Positions 26,571 through 40,614 of a stretch of 64,000 bases of DNA are shown piece after piece. The stretch's first letter is position 1; each line of letters opens with the position of its first letter. Under the pieces are notes generated by a model. The model saw nothing but the letters and a program-made list of their open reading frames with translations, did not search any database and was not told the origin of the DNA. The position numbers and the translations under genes were made by a program. The stretch covers positions 96,743,239-96,807,238 of the forward strand of contig NC_086248.1 in NCBI RefSeq assembly GCF_021018805.1. Direction: 5' to 3'. Origin of the DNA: Prinia subflava. Lineage: Eukaryota > Chordata > Aves > Passeriformes > Cisticolidae.

Positions 26571-29500
26571 CTGGGAGTTTTTTAAAAAGGAAAATGCTTC
26601 ATGAAGTCACATCCTGGTGTCGCACAGGTTGGTTACTGGAAGGTTTCAGACCCGCTGACAGTCTTGTCTGTTGTAGTCACTACATGCGTTGGCATGGAAA
26701 AAGGAGGGAATTGGCAGTTTTGCTGTAGGTCTTACAAGAATGTTGGAAGTTGGGTCACATCTGTCAGGACAGGCATTTGTCAGAAGACAATGGAATTTTA
26801 AGGGTCCCAGTCTCTGCCCTGTGGTTTCTTCCTGCTAAGCCTTCTGTATGGTGGAAGGCAAACTCAAATCCTGAGCCAATCCTCTGGTCAAAAGTCATGA
26901 GATGGGTGAAATCCTGGTCTTTAAAAATAGCATCTTGAAATAATATATTTTATGTTATTTGGTTTAGAGCCTAGAATTTTTATCTTTGGTATGCTCGAAC
27001 TTTTCTCCAAAACCCAAAGGGAAATAACAAAACTTTTTTTTCCTTATTGAAAGCTGAGGTTAATATCTAATTATCTTCCCCTTTAGAAGCTGAGGTTTAG
27101 GAGTACTGGCTTAGGTTAAACGAGTAAGTTTGAACCACAGTGCTTTGTTTTGAGTGGAACTTTGAAAAAGTCTAGCTGAGGGAAACCATGGGCCCAAGAC
27201 CCGTGGAGAACTCCATGGAGGGACAAAAATGCATGAAAGGAGTGAAGTCAGAGAAGGAGATGAGACCTCATGGAGGCCTGTCCGGCTTAAGTAGATACCT
27301 TGGCCCTGTCTAAAGGCTGCAGAAGATATTTGGCTGATAACAGCCAAAGCGCTCTCATGCCAGAGGGAGAGGTTGGAAAGAGCTTTGTCCCTGACCTCTG
27401 CCCAGGTGTGGCTGTAGGGTTAAATTCAACATCAGTCTTCCAGAGAGGGGAATGCTGATTTTGTGTTTTTAGCCCACCAACCACTGCTGGAGAACACAAC
27501 GCGTGTGTTTTAGCCACTTCACTGCTGTGTATACTCTCATTTCCATTGCTCTGTGTTTTCAGCATTCTTGACTTCTTTCTTGGTCTTCCCCAGATGCCAT
27601 CACTGGATTGGTAATTCAAAGACTTGGGTAAACATGACATGACCAGTTAGAGAGACTAGCACAGACCCTGTGGAAAGTGAACAATAAAAATCAAGACTTG
27701 GTTTTCAGGAAGGTAAAGTTGCTCATTGTTCTTTCCTGCTTTATGTCTCAGTGTCCAGAGGAAGGGAATGGTAAAAACCTTTTCCCCACTGTCTGCTCCT
27801 GTCGTCCTTTGTCACCTGTAGCTTTCCTAATCATAGAGGTGGTTTTTACTTTTCTTAGGCTTTCTGTAGTCACCAAGAGGGGATCTTGGAAGACAGGTCT
27901 GGGGCTGACACAGTCACAGGAAAAAGAGAATTGTGAAAGGGGTAATGACACCATACTTTGTCAGTCTTTCATCAGCTAAGCCGTGATTTGTGTCTGATTC
28001 TATTCTGCAGCCAGATTAGGAGGGCAAATTTAATAATCCAAGTAAGTGTGCAGCTTTTTGAGCAATTAGAGAATCAGTTGGTAAATACAAAACATGTCTC
28101 ACTTGTGACAGATGACCCTATTATAGTAACAGAAGTATGAGCTCATCATATTCAGTCATCTTGAAAGTTTCCCAAAAGTACAGAATTAATGCAACAATTC
28201 AGCTATAAAAAATGACAAACTTATAAACACCCAGAAGAGGAATTTTAAGAGAAATTTTGGCAACCTTAAATACAGTTGTAGTACCAGCCATGTTACTGAA
28301 GCAGAGGTGTAATACATAACAGTGCAGAATATGTACAGTTCTGACTATATTGTAATCCAGACAACTTCCTATTGTATAGATCCACATGTTTAACACAAAA
28401 AATGTTGCAGAAATACTTATTTATTGTGATAGTTTAGAAAACTGAAGAGACCAATCACTCCCTGTCAAAAACAACCAATGAAATTACCAATGTAGAACAT
28501 TTTGAACTAGTGGTATCTCCTAACTGTAAGAAACCTGTGTTGGGACATTCTAGACTAAATACAAATGCTTGAAAAGCAAGAAACACTTCCATTTTCTAGG
28601 TCTGAAAAGTCAAGAACCAAAAAAAACAACCCTTGAATTTATTGTTTATGAGCTGGCTAGAACTAATAAACTTTGGCTAATTTAGGTCTTCTTTTTTTCT
28701 TTTTTTACTTCCCCCCCCCCCCATTTTGTTTTAGAGGAGGATGGAGCACATAGTCCAGATCTGAATAATAGGAAGGAACTCTCATTAGGGGCCTGGGTTA
28801 TTTGATAATAACCATGTGAGGCTGCTTCGGCAGAGCTGTAATACTGCAAAATATTAGAGAAAACCTCGAGAGATGGATTAGCAGTCAAAGCTACATGCTG
28901 AAGGTAATGAATTGTTTGATTCTCTATCAGGTGTGTATAATTTCCCTTTTCTTCTGCACCAAATTTGAGGTTACTGGAAACAAACCAACTAGCAACAAAG
29001 AACAAAGGAAGAAAGAATAATTTAGAACAATCGCATTTTCCACAGTACCAGCTAAATAAATGCTTGAACAGGCACCTGGATATGCTTGCAACTTCCAAAA
29101 AATGAGATAAGGGTGAAAGATAAGCACCTTCCTTAAACAGCATTTCTAGAAATCATTCAGCAGATAGTAAGCAAATTACACTGGTCTGAGATTCCACCAC
29201 TTCATGCAGAGGAGGATGGTCTGTATTTCAGTAGAGGAGTGGAACATGGAAAGCCAGAACCTGGCTGGAGTTGCAACTGAAGGACCTGAAGGGCAATGTA
29301 AAGAGATTCTATGGGTGAATGGGCAGCAAAAGGAAGACGAGGGAAAATGTGGGACTGCTGCAGAACTGGGTGATTAAACTGCCCATAAAGGTCAAGGAAA
29401 AAGAAGAGACCTCTTTCATCTTGGACTTCGCTGGAAAAAAACTCTTCCCATCTCCCAAGCTTCTGTGGCTGGTAGCAGGGTTTGGGCAGAGGAGGGAATC

Positions 29501-29889
29501 TACCCCCAGAAAGTCCACTCTGTCAGTCTGGGCATATACAAGTCCACTGGAACACATCTGAGTGTTGAGGGAGCTGGCCATTTTATTTTGTGCTCACACC
29601 CTGTGGCATTTGAAAGTCCATGGCATTTAAAAGACTGCAGGTGGCTGAACAAAGGCTAATGTTACACATTTAAGTTCAGTTGTCAGACTCAGTGTCACTG
29701 ACTTTGGGCTTAGTGAGCACAGGGAAGGCACAGGATGCTGTTCAACCTTGTCTTTATGGGGGCTTTTGGTAGACTTCCTCAATAACCCTCTAACTGGGGA
29801 GGTGTGGGTGGGGTGGGCAGACCGTGTGTGAAAAACTGGCTGTAGCCCAGGCTTGAAGGTTGTGTCTCACGGGTTTGAGGTCTTGACTG
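26571..29889. other. Intergenic DNA, no gene recognised
   Basis: Apart from the 12-base C run at 28711-28722, I see no supported gene or repeat family. Open frames such as 27287-27640 and 28682-29143 lack start context, domains and splice support. Confidence 0.7.
28711..28722. repeat. Poly-C run of 12
   Basis: A homopolymer immediately after a T-rich tract. It is prone to length variation and sequencing error. Confidence 0.9.
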
Positions 29890-30545
29890 CTGCCCCGTTA
29901 GGAGGGCTCAGGGATCAATACTGGGCAAGTCTTGTTTGACGAGGGCACCGTGCAGGGGGTGGTACAGAGTGCACCCTCAGCAAGTTTTGTGCTGGTGCTC
30001 TTGCCAAGCTGGGGAGATCAGTGGATGCACGGGAGGCCGCCAGGCAGAGCAGGCTTGCCAAGCTGCCAGAGCGGGCCAGTGAGAGCCTTGTGTTGGTCAA
30101 CAGAGACAAGGGCAGAGTCCTGAATGTGGGACAGGCTATCCTCCCAGGATACTACAGGCTGAGAACCAGCTGCCTTGGAAGTGGCCCAGCAGAAAAGGGC
30201 CTGGCCGTCCTGGTGGACAGAAGTTCCTCATTGGATTTCAGCAGCTGCAGGGCTGCATTATGCATACACTCAGCAGGTACAAGCTCTGTGTTCAGCACTG
30301 GTGAGGCCACACTGGATATACACTGTCCGGCTTGGAACAGCCGGCTGAGCAGAGGCTGCCGAGGTGGGAGGGGCTGGAGCACACCATGTGTGAGGAAGTG
30401 GGCACGGCCACAGCAGGATCTAATTACAATGGGCACCTTACCAGAGGGAATTATAGGGAAGGTGGCACAAGGCTTCTTCCCGAGATGGTCACCAACAGGA
30501 TGAGAGACCCAAGTGAGAAGCTGCACTGAGAGATATTCCAATTGT
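29890..30545 (+). mobile_element. Degenerate CR1: C-terminal reverse-transcriptase part and 3' region
   Basis: Landmarks in order on the plus strand follow the usual CR1 layout. They are ATCAATACTGGGCAAGTCTTG, GAGTGCACCCTCAGCAAGTTT, a translated block resembling the CR1 ORF2 C-terminus (GRVLNVG...PAEKGLAVLVD), CACTGGTGAGGCCACACTGG, GGAGCACACCATGTGTGAGG and AAGTGAGAAGCTGCACTGAG. Internal deletions are evident between landmarks. A frame of 160 codons happens to stay open at 30021-30503, but the element is clearly truncated and the polymerase is not functional. Confidence 0.8.
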
Positions 30546-33500
30546 GTGTAAGAAAACAAAAGTCCTGAGTGAGAGTGGTCAAGTAGCAGAACACTTTCTC
30601 TGAGTGTCTGTGGATTTTCCATCTTTGGAAATAAAACTAGACAGGAAAAGACTTTGAGCAACCTAGTTTATCTTTAAAGATAGCTGTGGAGGGAGCAGGA
30701 GGTTGAACCAGTGACCTGCAAAATATGTTGTCCAACTTTAATTTTGGTGTGATTGTAAATATACTTTCTACAAGACTGTCCTGGTGTTGGAGTGCAACAG
30801 TGTTGGTGACTGGATAATTGTCATGTTTCAGGGGTTACTGATATTATATCCCAGGGCTTCAGTACAGGCATCATGTTGCTTTGTAGCTGAGCTTGCGTGG
30901 TGAGGATAAGGGCAGTAGTGCTATTGTTGCAACTTAATTAAATATTAGGTAATCACACAGTGTCTTCTGTCCACCAAATTCATGTGCGTACACTGATGTT
31001 GACCTCTGCACTCTCCTGGGTAAGCACAGCATGGTGTGGTCACAAAAATAAATGTCAGAAAGTGCTGAGGATCCCGTGTGGTACAGAACGTCCTGTTTAA
31101 CACAGGGTGTGTCGTGCTGTTACATGGTCAGTGCAGTTTCTCATAGGAAGAGCATACATGGCATGGTTTCCCTGTATTTCCGTTGCCATGGGTGTCTCTC
31201 TGGATGTGCAGGATGTGATGTGTTGGGAGAACTCAGACGTCCCTGTAAGGACAGATAAAACATGCATGTGCAAGGGGTGTGCTGCCAGATTGGTACTTAC
31301 TGTGCAACTTCTCTGAGCAAGACAATATTGCATATGCTGTGAATCCGACATGTCAGACTTGCTTTGCATGCAGGATTTATCTGTCTGGGACTATCCTAGA
31401 AATCACTGTGCAAAATTTGTCTACGTATCCTGTGATGCATCAGGCATTTTGAGATATATTCAGAAGTTACGTGTAGCCAGTATTTGGAAACACAGTATCC
31501 CACCATGTCAGTGCTTCAGTGGATTGCAATGGACAGAATAACAGCATGCTTGGATTTTTATTTTTTTTTCTCCACATCTTGATAGGTGTAAATGTTTAAC
31601 ACTTATGAAATCCCCTTCTGACCACTGTGTGCAGCAGGAGCTGGTAGACACTCCACAGAAAAGCCATGATTTTATTCCATGGAGGTTTCCAAGCTTATTG
31701 TTTCTTCTGGTCTGTGTTCCTTAATATTAGCATGTCAATTCCATGTCCAGATCTCAGATGAGTTATCGGTGTTTTTATGTGAGATTAGATTTGTCCTGCT
31801 ATTGTTGCAGTTATTTTACTTTTCCTACTTGAGGGCTGCTCCCCTGCCTTTTATTTTGTTCTGGCTCTCAAAGCAATTGTTATTTCAGGCTTGTTAGTTG
31901 TGTCTGCCAACTCCCACATAGCTCCTAGAGCCTAACCCCGAGTGGGTGACACACCACCTTCTATTGCTTATCCTTGGAGTTAGGACCTGTCTCTCCCAGA
32001 ATGACATGTACACTTTGCCTTTCTCTAGGCAACTGTGGTGAGCTCTCACACCTGGAACTAAACATTCAAGACCAGGCATGTAGACTGTAGTATCTCATAT
32101 CCACTCTGGAATGGGCAGAGGGGAAATTATTACGTAATCACCAGAAGATTACATCTTAACATTAAGCTTGTGAATAGCTCCTTGGAGCCCTGCGATTACT
32201 TACTAATTTTTTCCCCTTCTTAATCAGGAATATATGGTTTTCCAAGTCCGTATTTAAAAAAGCAAGCGAATCAGACCCTCCTTACTTTGGGCAAAAGATT
32301 AAAGGCCAGTGTCATAAGAATGTCATTGCACTATTTAAGTGCCCCTTATTTTAAGGCAAATCATTCTTTTTTCATGTAACTATATCTTTACTTAAAATAC
32401 AACTTCCTGTACAAGCTCCTCCTTCCTTGTTGGTGTGTAGTATTTACATCAGAAAGAAAGAGCCACAAAATTAGAGAAAAGATTTCTTTGTGTGGCTCCA
32501 TGCATTTATGTAGTACAAAGTCTTCACCACTTCATCTAATGTTTTCTGGGCTCTGGCACATACTCTCAGACCTAAGACCTCAGGAAATTTCAAATACCTA
32601 CTCTGATAAAGAACCCACAACACACCACTAGTCCAGCACAAAAGTACTTTTTCTGCATGCTTGAAAAAGAGTCTTGTTCCAGAACTAGAGTGGCCTGAGA
32701 TGCTGGAGTGGGCAAGAGCATTGCATGGTACAGAAGACTGATCACGCAGGCTTTCGGGAGGACGCTCATGCAAGACACAAGTTCTGTCTAAGGCCAACAT
32801 CAGGCAGTAACATGTTAAATCCATGTGATCCAATAACCTTTAAACATTGCATTTTGATTTCCAGAAGAGTTTCTTCAGGTCCTTTTCCAAAGGCTCTTAG
32901 TATCAGAGAATTTAGGTTTTTTTGTCTTTGGCTAATGTATTTGGGTCTTTTGTACTAAACCAACCTGATTTCTCTAATTGAAAGAGTAACATTCACCAGA
33001 TTTTCTATAATACTTGGTGTTTTTTGAAGAGGGTACAATCTGTGGAATGGAGGCAGAGATAGTTTTTTACTGAGATGTATTTGGAGCAACTAATATACCT
33101 TATTTGAATCTTTGCCTCATAAATAATAAAATAATTTCGAATACATGCAGATGAAACCTTTATGCTTTCATGGCTTCTCTCTTAAAGAAGAGTGCCAAGA
33201 GGATTTCTGAAGCATGGTGTGGTAGGTAGGATTTACTGACATGCATTTGGCTGCATTACTCATCACCAGTTGGACTAATGGGCAGGACACCCTAGATATT
33301 GTCATTCCTATTTTTATCCAGCAGGACAAGTTAATACAATAGACACAATTTCATCTGTAGAATTTCTGAGGCAGTTCCTCATTTTCTATAAATACCAACA
33401 CCTTCTTTGTCAGTAACTCTGATTTAATAGTGCTTCTTCAGAGCACCACATCTGAGAGAGGAGTGTGTCCTGCTGGATACTGTCAGTGCTGGGAGGCATG

Positions 33501-36500
33501 GTGGGAAGTAGTTCCAGCTGGAAGGAGGAAAGGGGAGTTTTGTAAAATTAGCACCAAAGGCTTGATCTTTTAAATATTTCAGTGCATGCATAGATGTTCT
33601 TCTGTGGCCAGTACTGTTTACTGCATTTTCACAGCTGGAACCTGGTTTTATGAATTATAACAAATCTGTCACCTCAGAGTAACTAATTATATTGCACACC
33701 ATGGCCTCTCAAAACCTCACAATGCATCCTGAAATGAGCTCAAGCTTTCTGTCCTAAAAGACAAAGACTCCTCTCCCTGAAGCTAAAAGAATACCCATGT
33801 GTTGTTAGGAATCCCCTGCCAAAGATGTGCAGTGCCAAAGACACAGCTGAACAGAACTAATTTCATTTTGCCAGGAGCATTGACACAAATGCAAAGTAGG
33901 TAGCTTGATAAATCTGCTTTGCTGTTATTATTGTAACAACAGTGTTAGCAGGAAAACCTTGATAGAACTTTCTTTTTGAAAAACATAGTTTGTGGCATTA
34001 ATCTAGCCTGACTTTGTACTTCTGTAAGCTAAGCAGCTGGCCCAAGCTATTTTTCTAGGCTTCCTCTGGAGAGGTGGAGGCAGCCACAAAGGTGTTTCAT
34101 CCCAGATCCTTATCAAAGATGGGATTTGTGGCTTTCTGGTGTCTTGCAGTGACACTGCGGGAGCCTAGCCCAGCGACATTAGAGTACCACTAACTCGTAG
34201 GTGAGTAGAGTTAAAAGAGGTGAATTCTGGCCTACATTCTACATTTCTGTGCTTGTAAAATTGGAAATTCAAACAGTGTCACATTGGCTGAGAGATGTCA
34301 GCTGTGTGCCACTGACAGCCACAGTGAGCTGTGGCAGTGGAGCCCTTACTCCAGTGTTACTGGGACACCAGCCTGTGGCTCATGGATTGTGGAGCTGTAC
34401 CATCACATCCCTTCTTGGTGATCTGTCTTCATCTGTCCTCAAGGTCATAATGGCTCCTCAGACTCAGCTGTGGGTGGAAACCAGCCAGACAGGGATGTTC
34501 AGGCCGGTGTTGACAGGTCACCTGAAGAAGCAGAAGGTCTCCAAGAACATTAGCAGGAAGGATCCGAGGATGACCTTTGGGGATCTCTGAGGGTCTAGAC
34601 CTACCACATCTTATCGTGAAGCTTCTCCCAGAGCTATCCATCCTCTGGATCCTTCAGGGTATGCGCATTGTGACTCTTGGGCCTAACTAGAGCCTGTGTG
34701 CAGTTCATTAGGAAAGGGTAGTCACTGATGCTTAATTCATTTTGTTACTTTAAAAATATGCGCACTATTAAAATTATTATGGAAATATTATCAGAAGAAC
34801 AAAAAGCAAGGTGAAAGCTTAAAAACCTTTCTTGGTTAAATGCAGTAAGCAATCTGTGTATACAGAACTGCCAGCAGTTTCTCTTTATTCTTATCTCTTA
34901 TCCTTTGCAAAAACAAGAAATACAAGTATCCCATCTTGAAAATAAAGCCTTTTGAACAAAACTCTAAAATAGGCACTTTTGTTCACTAAACACATTCATT
35001 TTTCATACTCATTTTATAAGGTCAGTTACCCCATAACATATTTGCATGCCTTCTTCAACAATGTTTTGATAGCATTATTTCAGCACTGAGAGGAGACTTA
35101 GGATCATCTACTTTATTGTTAAAAAAGTTTGACCATGCAGATATCCTAAAATGTCTGGTATAAACACATTATGACTTCCCTTAAATCTTACGAGTTATTT
35201 GATGCTAAAACATCCTTAATCTGTCTTCTACACAGAACTAATATTTTACTCTACATCTTACTTTTATAACATATAAATATTTGTGTTTTATCAATATTGT
35301 TAACAAAATATTGATAATGAAATACATTGCAAATATTATGTGAAAAATAAGACTATAGTGCTTCTCATATGTTCTAAAGTTTGTCATAAGAATAGCAATT
35401 TTAGCTATGCCTTTCAACATCTTTAATGTTTTTTATCATTTTAGCTATATAACACGACTACTTATAGACATTAATTTAAACTGTAAATAGTTTAATGTGT
35501 GGAACAAACCCTATGAATATTTGGTCTGGATTTTTTCAACTAGAAGACAGTAAATTGAGGCAGATTCACATTGTCATGCAACTGCTTCCATGACTTGGCT
35601 TTTGAAACAAGTCTTGTTGAATAATATTGCATAGTTATTGCACTATCGAGCATTTTCAAAACATAATTAAAATACTAATTTCTAATTATACCTTCTAGAG
35701 TGCTCAGCCTGCTGAATTTTACTTTGAACCTTTGTATTCCTTAAGGAATAACACTAGCAATGTTTCAAAAGGGAGCATTTTCAGGGGCAAGGCAATATAA
35801 GGCCTCTGAGATGAGAAATTTTTGCTGCTTGGATAAACATAATCAAAAATAGAATAATAGAAATCATGTCTTCTGTGGTGTTCAACCTGTGCTGATTTAT
35901 GCTTTATGTTTCTTTATCAGTGGATATTAGACTGATATCAGTCTTCTCATTTCTAAAGATGTTTTTGTTAAGGGTTTTCAAGTTCATCTATCATTTTTAT
36001 TTGCCGTTACACTGGATTTCTCTTTGTCCAGATCAGACTGAAATTTTTTCTTTCATTTTTTTCCAAGGTTTTCATAGGGAGGAAAGAGGATTGTATTGTT
36101 CTGAGTGACACTGGTATGCAAATAAATAACACTGAAACTTGGAAGAGTGTTAATTAAAACTATTATAACCTGACTGACCTGACTTGGCATCATGGTATCT
36201 CGCCAAACTGGCTCTTTATTCTTACGCGTGTCTGGTTTGTGTTTGTGGTGTGAAGCTAATGAGCTCATGGAATTGTTTGGCCTAATCCTGCTCTCTTTAC
36301 ACTGCAGAAGTTTTATGTGAGGAGGAACAAGGAATAGCAAAATGAGGTTCACTGGGTATGACTCATGGTGATTAACCCAAGTAATATTTAGTGTAGACTG
36401 CTATTTTAATAAATTCAGGTAGATGACATATTGGGCCTGTTGTTTGTTTACCTGAATGAGATTTACATTGTTTTAGGACTGGCTTACACATGTGCATAAG

Positions 36501-36875
36501 CTCTACTGGCTTCCGTGCACATTTTTTCTGATTCTTACCTGTGTGGGGCCACATAGGGTCCACTGAAACAAATTAGAATTAGTTTAATGATGTAATTAAT
36601 GAACAATGTAATCAATGTAAACAATGTAAACAATGCTCAGCTTGCTGTGACTTCGGAGCACATTGCCATCATTTTAGCTCTGCAGAAAAAGAGCAATTTG
36701 GGTGGTTGTGAACAAGAAGGACTGGAATCTTGACTTAGAGAGGAGTCTCAGTTAAAAGAGAAGCAGATCTTATCTTTACATCTGTATGTGCTACATACAC
36801 ATCAAAAGGCTGTTTCTTCAAGTCTTTGAAGCGAGATGTGTCTAACGATTGTCCTGTTCCTCATTTCCATTCCAG
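30546..36875. other. Intergenic DNA, no gene recognised
   Basis: Mostly AT-rich single-copy-looking sequence. The 129-codon frame at 34201-34590 has no recognisable domain. A tandem 9-mer occurs at 36601-36636. Confidence 0.65.
36601..36636. repeat. Tandem 9-mer CAATGTAAA, about 3.5 copies
   Basis: The units CAATGTAAT, CAATGTAAA, CAATGTAAA and CAATGC follow one another, next to a TAATTAATGA homeodomain-like AT motif. Confidence 0.75.
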
Positions 36876-37018
36876 GGGGACGCTGGGCTGTGGGCTGGGG
36901 CTGTGGAAGATGCAGTCTCCCTCCTCAGCCCGCCCTACCAGCTGGCTGCTGTGCTCATTACCCGGGGTGGAGCGCCCCAGTGACACAGCTCTCCAGCATC
37001 TTGTTTTGGAGTTCCTTG
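36876..37018 (+). other. Exon-like segment in the WDR26-CNIH3 interval
   Basis: 143 bases, GC- and CpG-richer than the surroundings. It is preceded by a long pyrimidine tract ending TTTCCATTCCAG and followed by donor TTG|gtaagagt. Several frames are open through it. It could be a noncoding 5' exon of CNIH3, a lncRNA exon, or chance. Confidence 0.35.
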
Positions 37019-38487
37019 GTAAGAGTGCTGCGCTGAGCTGTGCAGCCGTATCCTGCATTTAACTATAGCGTTACATGACTAATAAGTCAGGTTGTTCAAC
37101 CAAAGTTATTCAGAATATGTAACACAGATGATGCAATTACCAAACACATGCTGTGAGACCCCACTCCGTGGTTAGTTCTGTATTTAGTAATTGTCAGTGT
37201 GGTTTCACATGTGACCAGCACATTCTCAATATGATTTATCACACTGTCCTTTTTTTTGCATCTCCTTTTTTTCATAATTTTTTTGTAATATTTCAAGAAG
37301 AATTCCTGGAGGTTATTTTCTCTGTTTCCTGAGGTATGCAGTAGTAGCCACAATCTGACATTACATTTCATTGCATTATTTACAGTACATAAATGCAATG
37401 TCTTTAACATCCATGTACCAGTAATCCCAGCAGGCCCAGGCAAACTGAGCCCTACTTTTGTAGATATTTAGTTTGAATTTGTGTCTGTCCATGCCCCTGC
37501 AAGCTTACAGTCTAGAAAGAGGAGACAAAATGGAAAGGTAACATGGACAGAACAGGTTAAATAGGGGGGATTCCCCTGTAGGTTCAATCTTAACATTGGC
37601 ATCAGTCTTTCAAACTGTTGAAAGTTATTGCTGAGAAGTGATGGGAATGGGAAAGGAAAGGCAAATAGTGGCACAGTAGTGTGAAGAGAAAGGGCAGAAA
37701 GAATGAATTTGACTCAGAGAAGCTTTTGGTGACTGACTTCATAGAAATACTACAATAGAAAGTGGAGAAAAAGTCCAGTGTCAAATCACATGAGGAGTCA
37801 GTCCAGAATTTCCAAATAGGTCGCTGATGTTTGCTGGCAGCTTTTAACTTCAGCTGGAAGAAAAGAGCCTCTTTTCTCCACAAACCAGAATTAATCTGTA
37901 ATGCTTTTCTCCTCCAACTCAAGTGACTTGTGTTAAGAGGGCAGCTTTCAGACAAGGACCTTGGACCAAGTCCTGTTTGGGTACAGTGGAAGATTTCCAG
38001 CTGTATTTTAAAGCACCATTCACCTCTTGTGTCTGAGCTGTTAATTTGCAGTGGGGTCACTCCCAACTTCCAGTACTGCTAGGACATTAATGGTCTAAAT
38101 AACTGCACCTGCTATGTTAATGAAAGTATGCAGAAAAGCTAGAGTAATTTAGAAAATTAGGCATTGTGTTGGGGTGCCAAGAAGGACAGAAAGGTACAAG
38201 TGGCAAGAAGTTGGTCAAAAGAAATGGGGATTTCAGCTCACTTGCTGTATTATTGCCACAGTTTTAGCAGTGCTGCTAATGCTTTCAGTATTTTACTGAC
38301 TATTCAGCTTTGTAGTTGAATGTGTTGCATAGTGGGAGAGCTTTTTGACTAAGAGAAGGAACTGGAATAATGTTTATTTTTTAAGAAGTCCTTATTATTT
38401 TGCTGGCAGGTTTTTAAGATTGTGAGATTTGTTTAAGACAAATCCCTAGGGGAAAAAAAAAAGGTCGTTAGGCATCGTTGGATCAAA
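37019..38487. other. Intergenic DNA
   Basis: Nothing recognised beyond short chance open frames. Confidence 0.65.
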
Positions 38488-38850
38488 AATATCACAGGAA
38501 AACAGAACTGGAATGGACTTTAAACAATCCATTCCTTGCTCCAGTCTTCAAACATGTATACCAATATGATTCTTGAGAAATGTTTGTCTAACCTGTTTTT
38601 GAAATCCTTTGCAGCCTCCTCAAGCAATCTATTCAAGTCCTTATTATGCCTACTGTTAAAAGAAGCCATTTCTAATGTCTAATCTGAAACTCCCACCTGC
38701 AGTTCACACCCATTACTTCTTATCGTGCCATGCTGGGCCTGAAGAACAGCTTAATTCTCTTCCTCTCTGCATCCATCTTTTATGTATTAGATAATGCTTG
38801 CATTCTCCTGCATGTGCCTTTTTCTGTGCAGCTGGACTTGGATGAATATA
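38488..38850 (-). mobile_element. Old diverged CR1 fragment
   Basis: Read on the plus strand it starts ATCACAGGAA, continues with CCTCCTCAAGCAATCTATTC and TTCTAATGTCTAATCTGAAA, and ends CCATTACTTCTTATCGTGCC. This is the reverse-complement order of a CR1 3' region. It is clearly older than the other copies. Confidence 0.65.
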
Positions 38851-40580
38851 GATTAAAGGGGGGGAAAAATCACATTTCTGGTGGAGACAGTCATTTTAGG
38901 TGCTCAGGCAGCAAGTGGCTGAAATGGAGGAGTTAGAAAATGCTGGGCAGGGCAGGGTGATTTGCTTAAGGCAATGTGAGGCTCTAAACATAGTGCATGA
39001 GAGAGAGGCTGGTGCCTGCCATGTGTTGCACATCTCTCATGACAGTGCCTGTTTGGCATTTCTGTCTCACTTGCCCATGTCTCAGCCTGCATCTCTCATC
39101 CATCACCTGAACTGTGGCCAGGAACCATAGGTACTTCTGTGGAGCCTGATTTTCAGGGACTGGGTTAATTCTCTGCTTCCATTTTCAGTTGTCTCCAGTT
39201 TTGAATTCAGAGATGGGTAAGAAAAAGTAGGGAATGAGAAATGTGGCAGCTGGTAACTGCCCCATGCTCCTTAATTCAGCCCTCAAAAGTCATACTCCAA
39301 GATACAGGAGATAGCCATGAAACACCTTTCTCCTTCCTTCACATCTTACAGGTCCTGGCAAAGACCCCCCAAACTCTGTTGTCCTGAATTATCCCAAACA
39401 TGAATCCCTGACTGTTCTTAGCATCTGCTCCAGACCAGTATCCTTTAGCATGGGTATGACGGAGGCTTCCCACGTATCCTGCAGACATTCCTAGGCACTT
39501 AGGAGCACAATCCTTTGGCTGTCCACTTTGTCTTCTCCCAAGTGTCCCAGCCGTGCCAGCCTTTCCTCATGGATCATTTGGATCACATAAATGGGGATAG
39601 AGTCTCTACAATTGCAAGTTTACTTGGTGCTTGGTTTACTTGGTGCTGCCTATGCTTTGGATGCAGCTCTCCAGGTGTGAGGCACACACGTGGGTGGGTG
39701 ACATCCTCATCTCATGGGGATTTTGAGAGGTGAACAGTGCTTTGTTCCTTTGGGACTGACAACTGAACAAAGACATGGAGCAGTTCACATGGTTTAAAGC
39801 TGTTGTTTGCAAACCTGAATAGTCACCGGTGTCACATTTTCTTTTCTGTGATGAAGAGCATAAACTTACTTTTAAAGTAAGAAAACTCACGTTCTTCTGC
39901 TAGTTGTGTGATTCTCAGAGCTGGGACCTGAAGCATAAGGCTATAGTGCTATTTATAATGACAAAATAGTTAGAGTGAATGGGATTCTTATGAAGTGGAG
40001 AGGAAGTAATTATTTGTCATGTCAATTAATTTTTGAAAAAGGAAGCCTATGGAAATTTTTCTTTAAGTCCATGAAGTCTAGAATTGCCTCATTCCACTCC
40101 AGTAGTGAACTTCACAAAATCCCTTAGGTATCACAAAATCTTACCTGTAGGCTAAATTTGAAAGAGAGATCTCCATTTTGCTACATTTTCTAAAAGAACA
40201 CAGTTTGTGTTAACTCTGATTTTTTTTTTTAATTGAGGAAGCCATTTTCTCATCTTGGAATGGGAGTGGGTATTAATGTTACAGGTATGAGAATCGATGT
40301 TGTCTCTGATGATATGAATCCCAATTGAAATGAACCTGGAAAAGTCCCCCAAGCATTTTCTGTTGATAACTGTGACACCCAGTGGTTATTTAAAGAAGTA
40401 TAAAAATGTAGTACAGTAAGATTGCAGTGAACCTAAAGGCTGCACAAAACACTGAGGTTTATACAATAAATATGTGCTTTTAGAGTAGTACTCTTTTCCT
40501 TGGTGATGCGTACAGATACTAAATCTATTTTAGGAGCAGTGAGGCTTTATTCCATTAGGTTTATGTTTTGCTATATTTAA

Positions 40581-40614
40581 AACACACACACACGTATATA
40601 TACACATATATTTA
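40581..40614. repeat. (CA)n/(TA)n microsatellite
   Basis: ACACACACACAC followed by GTATATATACACATATAT. Confidence 0.85.

Noticed and set aside
34201..34590. 129-codon frame in intergenic DNA
   Set aside because: Its start context is poor and it has no recognisable domain, signal or membrane segment.
39360..39570. Possible very old CR1 piece
   Set aside because: Only a few words resemble the reverse CR1 region (for example GCCAGCCTTTCCTCATGGA); too weak without an alignment.
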